Part shown: positions 1-9,000 of the stretch, in pieces | Position numbering within the stretch: position 1 is the stretch's first letter | Layout: each line of letters opens with the position of its first letter | NCBI GenBank assembly: GCA_027673765.1 | Contig: JAQDWB010000005.1 | Coordinates: 62,001 to 126,000, forward strand | Reading direction: 5' to 3' | Length of the DNA stretch: 64,000 bases | Source of the DNA: Coriobacteriaceae bacterium AM113-163 | GTDB lineage: Bacteria > Actinomycetota > Coriobacteriia > Coriobacteriales > Coriobacteriaceae | The notes under the pieces: model-generated | Databases searched by the model: none | What the model saw: the letters and a program-made list of their open reading frames with translations, nothing else | What the model was told of the DNA's origin: nothing | Program-made: the position numbers and the translations under genes

Positions 1-3000
1 TTAGGCGATTGAGCATCACCGCTATGGACGAAGTTGCCGCCCTCAAATGCAAGCTCGACCCGCTTCGCCTGAACGACCAGAATGAAGCGCGCGGTCACGG
101 TCTTGCCATGAGCGTCCTTGCACGTGATGTCAAAGGTAGTCACCCCGGCCTTGGACGGGGTGCCCAAGAGCGTCAGACCGCCCGCTATGCGGGTGAGCTT
201 AAACCCTTCGGGAAGCTTAGCATCGTCCCACGTGTACTCATACGGAGCTTCGCCACCCGCGGCGCCCGCAATCGTTGCGCGATACGCACCGTGCGCACAC
301 GCCGATGGAAGCAGACCGCCGTTGAACACAAGGGCATCCCGGGGCACAACGGAAACGACAGCGTGATCGCTGTCCGCCTGCGCCTCGGTGCCGAGATAGC
401 GCTGAGTGACGCGGCAGAAATACTCGCCAGCGCAATCGTCATCGAGACACTCGATGAGGAGCGACTCCCCCGTCTCGCCCTCGAGCGCCACGGCCTCGCC
501 GCCCACCATGTGGAACCATTGATAGGAAAGTTCGACATCGGCGGCGGAACCCGTGGACGAGGGCGCGTGGTCGAGGACGCCCTTGCCCGCCTCGGCAACA
601 ACCGAGAGCACGGCAGCATCGCCCTCGTGGGCGCTCGCATCCTGCGGCTGGGCGATCATCTTCGGAGCGTCCGCCTTCACGAACTCGAATGTGACCTCCT
701 GCGACGCGGTGACGCCACTCAGCGTGACCTCGTACGCTCCACCCTCATAGTCGGAGATATCGAGATTGACGGCCTTGTCCGAGCCGGCTTCCGTGACCGT
801 CACTCGCTCGAGGTAGCATCCCTCGTCGGGCGTCGCCGAGAGCGTCACATCTCCGCCCGCATCAACGGTGACGGAAGCGTTGTCAACCGAACCGTTGACC
901 GCCTCTGCCGTCACCTCAAAGCGCTCTGGCTTGTCCGGGTTATCGGGCTCGGGGTTATCCGGATTGTCCGGGTCCGGAACCACCGGGTTGGGATTGACGG
1001 GCTCCTGCTTCTTTTTCACCGTCAGCGTTCCGGGCACGACCTCGACATCGAAGTTCGGGTCGGCGACCGTCGCGCCGATCTGGTACTCGCCAGCAGGAGA
1101 GCTCTCATCGGCATCGCAGGAGTACTCGGCCTTCACACGCGAAGTGTCAACCGCACTCTCCAGGCTCGAGGTAAACGCTGGGTTCGCCTCTCCCTCGAAG
1201 CGCTCGGCGTCGTCAACCTTCACCTTGAGCTTTGCCGGAGCGATCTCGAACTGGCAGGTAGCGGCACCGATGTAGCCGTGGCTGCGCAGCGTGGCGACAG
1301 CGCGGTACGTGCCGGCATCGGTCGGGGCCTCCGTCGAGGAATATTGCGTGCTTCCGGTACCGAAGTACCAGACCCTAAGGTCGCCCTTGCAGACCTTAGG
1401 GGCACCGGAAACTTCAGGCGTCTGCGGTGCGCCATTAAAGGTATAGTCGCCATCCGTAAACGTAAGTATTACGTGCTTTGCCTGGACAACGAGCGCAAAG
1501 CGGGCGGTCGTGGCCTCGCCACGAGCATCCGTGCACGTGATATCAAAGGCGGAAACGCCCGTCTTGGACGGGATGCCCGAGAGCGTCAGACCGCCCGGTG
1601 TACGAGAAAGCTTGAGCCCGTCGGGGAGCTTCGTCTTATCCCATGCGTACTCGTACGGAGCCTTGCTGCCCGCGGCCCCGGCAATCGTTGCGAGGTACGT
1701 GCCGTGCGCGCTCGCTGCCGGTAGCAGGTCGCCGTTGAACACAAGGGTGTCCCAGGCAACGACGGAGACGGAAGCACAATCACTGTCCGTCTGCTTCTCA
1801 GTGCCAAGGTAGCGTTGAGTGATGCGGCAGAAGTACTCGCCGGCTTTCTCGTCATCGAGATCAGCGAGCGAGAGCGTCTCCCCCGTCTCGCCATCGAGCG
1901 CCACGGCCTTGCCATTCGCCATGCGGAACCACTGGTAGGAAAGCTCAACCTCGGCAGCGCAACCCGTGGACGAGGCCGCGTGGTCGGCGACGTTCTTGCC
2001 TGCCTCGGCCGCAACCGAGAGCACAGCCGAATCGCCCCCATGGACGCTCACGTCCTGCGGCTGCGCGACCACACGCGGAGCGTCCGCCTTCGCAAACTCG
2101 AACGTGACCTCCTGCGATGCGGTAACATCGCTCAGCGTGACCTCGTACGCCCCGCCCTTGTAATCAGAAATGTCGAGGTCAACGGTCGCATCCGAGCCTG
2201 CCTGCGCAACCGTCACGCGCTCGAGGTAGCAGCCCTCGTCGGGCGTCGCCAAGAGGATCGCGTCCCCGCCCTCAACAACCGAAACCGAAGCATTGTCGAC
2301 CGAACCGTTGACTGCCTTCGCCGTCACCTTGTAGTGCTCGGGCTTCTTCTTCACCGTCAGCGTGCCGGGCTTGACCGCGACATCAAAGTTCGGATCGGCG
2401 ACCGCCGCGTCGATCTGGTACTCACCCGCCGGCGATTTCTTATTCGCCGAGCAGAAGTACGTAACCTTAACGTCCGAGGTGTCGCAACGGCTCACCAAGC
2501 TGGAGGTAAACTCGGGATTTTCCTGGCCCTCAAAGCGCTCGGCATCGTCGACCTTCACCAGCAGCTGAGCCGGCGCAACAGCAACCGTCAGTTCAACGTC
2601 TTCGGCAGCAAGATAGTTACGCGAGGCAGCGGCATGGGCGACAACACGTGCCGTACCGGCAGCCTTCACCGTCGCGCAGCGTCCCTTAATCGAAACCGGG
2701 CTCGCATCGTCATCGGAATCGACCAGCTCAAAGCTCACGGGAGTCTGGGCAACGTTGTTAAACACAATGGGGTCTCCACCGTATACACCCGAATAGCTCG
2801 TCGTTCCCGTAATAACCTGGCTTGCCTTTGCAATCGAGAACTCGGCGGACTTTTTACCCTGATAGTTGGGGTCAGTCACCGTAACCGTGACGCGGTAGTT
2901 GCCACTGTCGCACGGCTCCAGCGCCGTCGGACCATAGGACGTTCCATCTATACCGCGATAGGCAACAGAATAGGCAGACGCATCAAGGCCGGCAACCGCA

Positions 3001-6000
3001 ACCGCCGCACCGTGTCGTGCGCCATCGTATGTCACATCAGACGTCTCGATCGAAATATCGACCGGGGCCTTCTCGATCGTGAAGTCACAGGAGGCATTAC
3101 CGACATATCCCTTGGCGTCGAGCGTCGCCACCGCACGATACGTGCCGGCATCCACCGGCGCCTGATCCGACGAGTAATGTGTGTCGCCCGTGCCAACATA
3201 GGTCAGTTTGACATCGTCCTCGCAGCCCTCGGGCACGCCCAAAAGTTCCGGGGCCTGCGCCGTCGCGTTGTAGGTAAAGGTCTGGCCCTCAAATGCAAGC
3301 GGGGCTTTCTTCGCCTTCACGAGCAGCGCGAAGTGTGCATCGCACTTGTCGCCCAGGTCATCGGTGCACGAAATCTTAAAGCGACAAACACCCGTAGCCG
3401 CAGGCACGCCCGAGAGCACCAAGGCGCCCGATCCGTCATCTGCCAGCGTCAGCTGCATGCCCTCAGGAACCTCAACATCATCCAAGTTGTACGCATACGG
3501 TGCCTTGCCGCCCGTAGCGCCGGCAATCTCTGCACGGTACTCATCGTGAGCGGTCGCCACCGGCAGCACACGCCCATTAAACACAAGTGCTTCTCGGGGC
3601 ACGATGGATACCTTCGCATGTTCGGTATCCGTCTTTGTCACCGTGCCCAGGTAGTTCTGCGTAATGCGGCAGAAGTACTCGCCTTCGCCGTCGCTGTCGA
3701 GCCGGGCGATCGAAAGAGTCTCCCCCGTCTCGTCCTTCAGCGCCACCGCCTTGCCGCCATCGTCAGACACTCGATACCACTGGTAGCTCAGCTTGGCGTC
3801 TGCAGCGGATCCAGAAGACACGGCCGCATGGACGCGAACGTTGCGCCCCGCCTCGGCGGCGACAGAAAGCTCAACCGGATCACCCTCGTAAGCACTCGCA
3901 TCCTGCGGCTGAGCGAGCACCTCCGGAGCCGCAGCCTTCGCGAATTCAAACGTGACCTGCTGCGGAGCGCTCACGCCACTCAGTGTGACCTCGTACGCCC
4001 CGCCCTTATAGTCAGAAATATCAAGGTCATAGGCATTACCGGCCGAACCATCATCACCTGCCCCTTCGGCAACGGTCACGCGCGTCAGGTAACAGCCCTC
4101 ATCGGGCGTCGCCGAAAGCGTCACCTTGCCATCCGTAGCGACCAAAGCAGACTCCGGATCAACCGATCCGTTGACCGCTCGGGCCGTCACCTGGTACTTA
4201 GGCGCCTCCGCAAAGCGCGCCTCGACAGTCATATTGTCCTCGGGGACAAACGTCCAGGTAGCATCCGTGCTCAGCGGCTCATCGCCCAACGACCCGTCAT
4301 CATTGCGCGCATACCACCCATCGAACACATACCCCGCATCGGGAACGGCAGTCAGGGTCGTGGACTCACCGTTCTCGACTTCGTTGGTCACGGCATAGCC
4401 CAGAGATTCGTCCTCAGAGGAACCCTCGACGTGTCCGCCCTGACGCGGATCCACCGCCGTAACCGTCATCGACGCCCGCTCATAAACGGCCGTAAAAGTA
4501 CGGTTGCCAAACACTACACGGTTGATCACCGGCGTGGCGCCCACAGGCATGCCGTTCTCGTCGACCCAGTATTTAAACTTCCAACCCTCGTGCGGCACGG
4601 TAAACATAATCGCCGCGGAGTGGTAGGAGCCGCCGGTACCAAGCGCAACCATGCTAAAGCCCGCGCCCTTGGGATACGTAGCGACCTGAACATCGCAGCC
4701 CGTCTCATAGAACACGGCCGTAAGCTGCCTATTCTCCTTTGCGGTACCGATATAGAACGCGCTGTAGCTCACCGTGACACCCGCATCGTCGACCCAATGC
4801 GAGAAGTGGTACTTCTTCCACGGAATCGCAATCGCCATAAACATGTCGCCCCTGTCGTAGGACCTGCTGCCGGCAGGAATGCCGTCGACCAGAAGGGCCG
4901 TACCGCGGAAGATGGACGAGCCAGTGACGGTAATGGTCACCTGTCCATCGGATTCGAACTGCGCGTAGTACGTTATGTCTTGCGCGGCGGTCACATCGAG
5001 GGTCGTCGCGTTCTCGACAATCGAGGTGCCCTCCTTATCGGTGCTCCAGCCCACAAAGCGATAGCCCATACCGGCAACAGCGGTCAGCTCCACATGATCG
5101 CCCACGGCAAAGCTACCGCTGCCCGTAACACGGCAGCCCCTGCTCGAGGCCTTGTTCTTCACCACGACCTCGCCCGTAACGGTCACCTCGTATGGATCGG
5201 CAAACACGGCCTGGAGCTCCAACGTATCGTCCTCGAGCCCCTCGACCATATCCTTGTCGAGCTTAACCCAACAATGGGCGTCGCAGCTCAGCAGCGACTT
5301 GTTGCCCTCGGCATCCAAGACATACCAGCCGACAAAACGTTTGGTTCCCATAGGCGTAGCGTTGAGTTCGACCGTATCACCGAATTGATAGGAGCCCTCG
5401 CCGCTCAGGGTGCTAACGCTATCGTCACTCGCGCTCAAAACGACCTGATAGGACTTAGGCGTAAAGGTCGCCGTATAGGTGGCGTCACCCGCGACCTTAA
5501 CGGTATAGTCGGCGTTCTCGCTGACTGTCTCGCCCTTGTCGTCCGTCCAACCCGCAAACGAATACCCGGTGTTGGCGATCGCACGAAGCGTTGCGCGGTC
5601 GCCAGCCTCATAGCCACCAAAGCCGCTCACGGCTCCGCCCTCGGCAGGCGAAGCAACGGTATGCACGACATACGAACCCGACGCAAAGACAGCATAGAGC
5701 GACGTATCCTCACGCACGGTAAATCGATAGGTTTTCTTGGAGCTCACGCATGTGCCGTTACGGAACCAGCCCACAAAAGCCGTATCCTCGGCGGCGACCG
5801 CACGCACGGTTGCGACCTGTCCAGCGGCATACGCCCCCGCGCCCTCGACCGTGCCCATGCTCTCCTCGCACGAGACGTCCACCGTATATTGTTTTGCCGA
5901 GAACACGGCCTGAAGCGTCGTGTCAGACGTCGGCACCACGTGATAGGTGCTGTCACGGCTTACCACGGCGCCCGAGGCATCGGCCCAATACTCAAACGCA

Positions 6001-9000
6001 TAGCCCGAAAGCGCATGCGCCGTCAGCGTGGCGGCATGCCCCGCCTCGACGGTGCCTGCGCCCTCGACCCAGCCGGCGACGCTCGATTCGACCAGCGAAC
6101 CGGTGCCGGAATCGACTACCGTCGTGGCGTCGACTTCATAGCTTTTTGCCATAAAGCGAGCGACGTGCACATGGCTGCGCTCCTGGTGGCAGGTGAACTC
6201 CGCATCGGCAGACTCAAACGTGCCGTCGGCCGTATACCAACCAGTAAAGACGTAACCGGGATTGGGCGTCGCCTTAAGGGCAACCTCCGCGCCGCGGTCG
6301 GCAAGGATTCGGCTCGCCTTGACGGTGCCGCCCTCCGCAGGATCAGCGAGGGGCACGCAGACGGTATCGATCGGCACAAAGGCCGCGGTAATAACGCAGT
6401 GTCCGGTTTTACCGCGAGCCTTCGCAACCAACGAGGTCTCGTGCTTAAGGCTCTTCAGGCGACCATTGACGTACCAACCCCAGAACAAAAAACCAGGATG
6501 GGCCTTAGCCGTCAGATGAAGGGTCTCCCCTAATTTGAACGTATCGGTCGTAGGCTTCACCACGGTCCCATTACACGTCACAGTACCGCCGAGCCACGAA
6601 TCGGCCGTGACCATTACCTCGGGTTTTGAGTCGGTAAAGATCGCGGTATAGGTGTCGCACTTGGTAACCTTAACGACCAGCTCGGCAGAGTCGTACTCCT
6701 TACCGGAGTCATCCTTCCAATGGTCAAAGCGGTAGCCGTCATTGGCCTTCGCCTTGAGCATCACCGTGTCGCCATATCCGCAGGTAACCGAAGATACCCC
6801 CGGGTGCCCCTCAATCTCAACCGTACCGCGCTCCACAAAGGTCTTCTTGGCCTTCGCCGTCACGGTATACGTGTTTTCCTCAAACACCGCGCGCACGGTG
6901 CATTCCACGTCCTCGGGATAGAACTCGAGATAGCTGGGGTCGGTACCCAAAAGCAGGTCCGTCTTGGCGTCGTACCAGCCCTTAAAGGTAAATTGTTTGC
7001 TCGCCTCCGCCGTGAGCTCAATGCTCAGCGTGGCAGGCTCGCCCTTCATGCAGTAGCCCTCACCGTGCACCATATATTTGCCCGCCATGGCCGCGGCCGG
7101 CTCAACGACAACGTCCACCTTGCAGGCACGCGTAAACTTCGCCTGGACCACGCAGTCGGTAATGGGCTCAAAGGTATACGAACGCTCGCTCGAAACCAGC
7201 GTCGACGTAGTATCCGAGCCACCATTGCTCAGATACCAACCGTCAAAGATATAGCCCTCGGATGGCGTAGCCTCCGCGGTCACGCGCTCACCCTCGGGGA
7301 CCTCGAGAACCATGCCGGCAGTCTCGCCGCGCTTCAGCGTAACGGTGCCGCCCTCGAGCGGGTCAGCCTCGGCATGCACAGTATGCGCATCCCTGCCGTC
7401 CATTACAGCCTCAATTCGGGCATTCCCGTTAACGCGGTATTCGCAAACTTCCTGCTTGTTGGCAATCGTGATGCCCTGCGCATCGGTTTCGCGCCACTCT
7501 ACAAACCGGTACGTTTTCTCTGGATTGTCGGGGCGCACCTTGGGCCGCATCGTAAACGTGAGAATGTCGACATCTTTCGCGCGAACCTTGCCGTCCACGA
7601 CCGGTACGCCATCGCACAGAACCTCGGCGCTGTCGAAGGGATCGGTATTCACCAGGATGGTCTTATCCGCCTTGCGGAAGCGCGCAACCAGATGGCGGTC
7701 GACCTCGGCCTTGAAGATATACGTGCGCTCGGGCGAAACCTCGATGCCGTCCTCAAACCATCCCACAAAGGCATAGTCAGGACCCTCACTCGCGGTGACC
7801 ATAGCCTGATCGCCACGCGTAATGCTCTGCTTTACGGGGCTTGCGGTGCAGCCTGTCGAAAAATCGGCCTGAATGCCATCGGCTTCGGCAACCGCCGTAA
7901 TCTCGACTTTTTTCTCGAAAACGGCCGTCATTTTTACGACCTCGGGCGTCAGGCCCGTGATCGTCATCGTCTTGAGAGGAGATGTCGAGACCTCGACGCC
8001 GTTCTCTTTCCAACATACGAAGCGATAGCCGGGATTTGCGACAGCCTCGAGCGTGGCGACCGTCCCCTCATAGTGGATACCGCCTCCGGTAACGACGCCG
8101 CCCACCTCGGGCTGCGCGGTGGCAATTATTTCGATCTTATGGTCGCCATGAGGCTTGGGCTTCTTGTGGTCGTCGATGATGTCCTTAATCTCCTTGAGCA
8201 CCTTGGTGCCCACAGCGGCAACATCCTCGATGTTGTCGGCCATACCGATCTCAATCACTGCATCGGCCGCGATGGGGTCGACGATCTCGCCCAAGCCATA
8301 CATGGTAGCGAGAACGGCCGCAGCCGTAATCGCGGCGATGAGCGCGGCCTTAAGCGCCGCGAGTGACTCGTCGGGGTCAGTCGCCTCGCGGAAATGCGCG
8401 GTGTACTGCACATCCCCCTCGAGCACAAACGTGTAGGACGGACCATCGTCGCCGGTATAGACAACGTTGCCGAGGGCATCGGTCGCGTAGTCAAAAACAT
8501 AGCCAGGCATTGGCACCGCCACGACCGTTACGCGCGACCCGATACCGTACAGACCGGTAGAGAGGAACTGTCCGAGCGGCTGCCCGTTCTCATCGACCCC
8601 GTCCACACTCAGCACAACGCTCGCCTGCGGAGCGCAGTAGCGCGGAGTGATCTCGATCCTAGCGTCAGTCTTGTCCTCGGACACAATCGCATCTGCCTTG
8701 TCCACCGTATAGGTAAAGTCGAGCTGATCGCTCACGGCGTACGCATCATCGCCCTCGCCCAGATACCAGCCCAGGAACAGCGCGTTATCCGTGGCGGCGG
8801 AAAGGTCGACCGTCTCGCCGGCATTGCGATAGCAGTTTTGAGCGGTAACACTCAGGTGCGCAAAGTCCTGTGACGAATCGGTCGCCTGCGCATCGTTGAC
8901 ATGCACCGCATAGTCCTTGAGCTTAAAGCGAGCCTCCAGGGACAGGTCCTTATCCGGCGTAAACGTGTAGACCGTCTCTTTGGAGATGTACTTGCCGGAC

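Noticed and set aside
1815..6533. Very long plus-strand open frames opposite the giant gene (also 9-1724 and 6720-8366)
   Set aside because: They are in antisense register to the minus-strand frame, which has signal peptide, domains and repeats; their translations are Arg/Leu/His-rich noise typical of GC-rich antisense.
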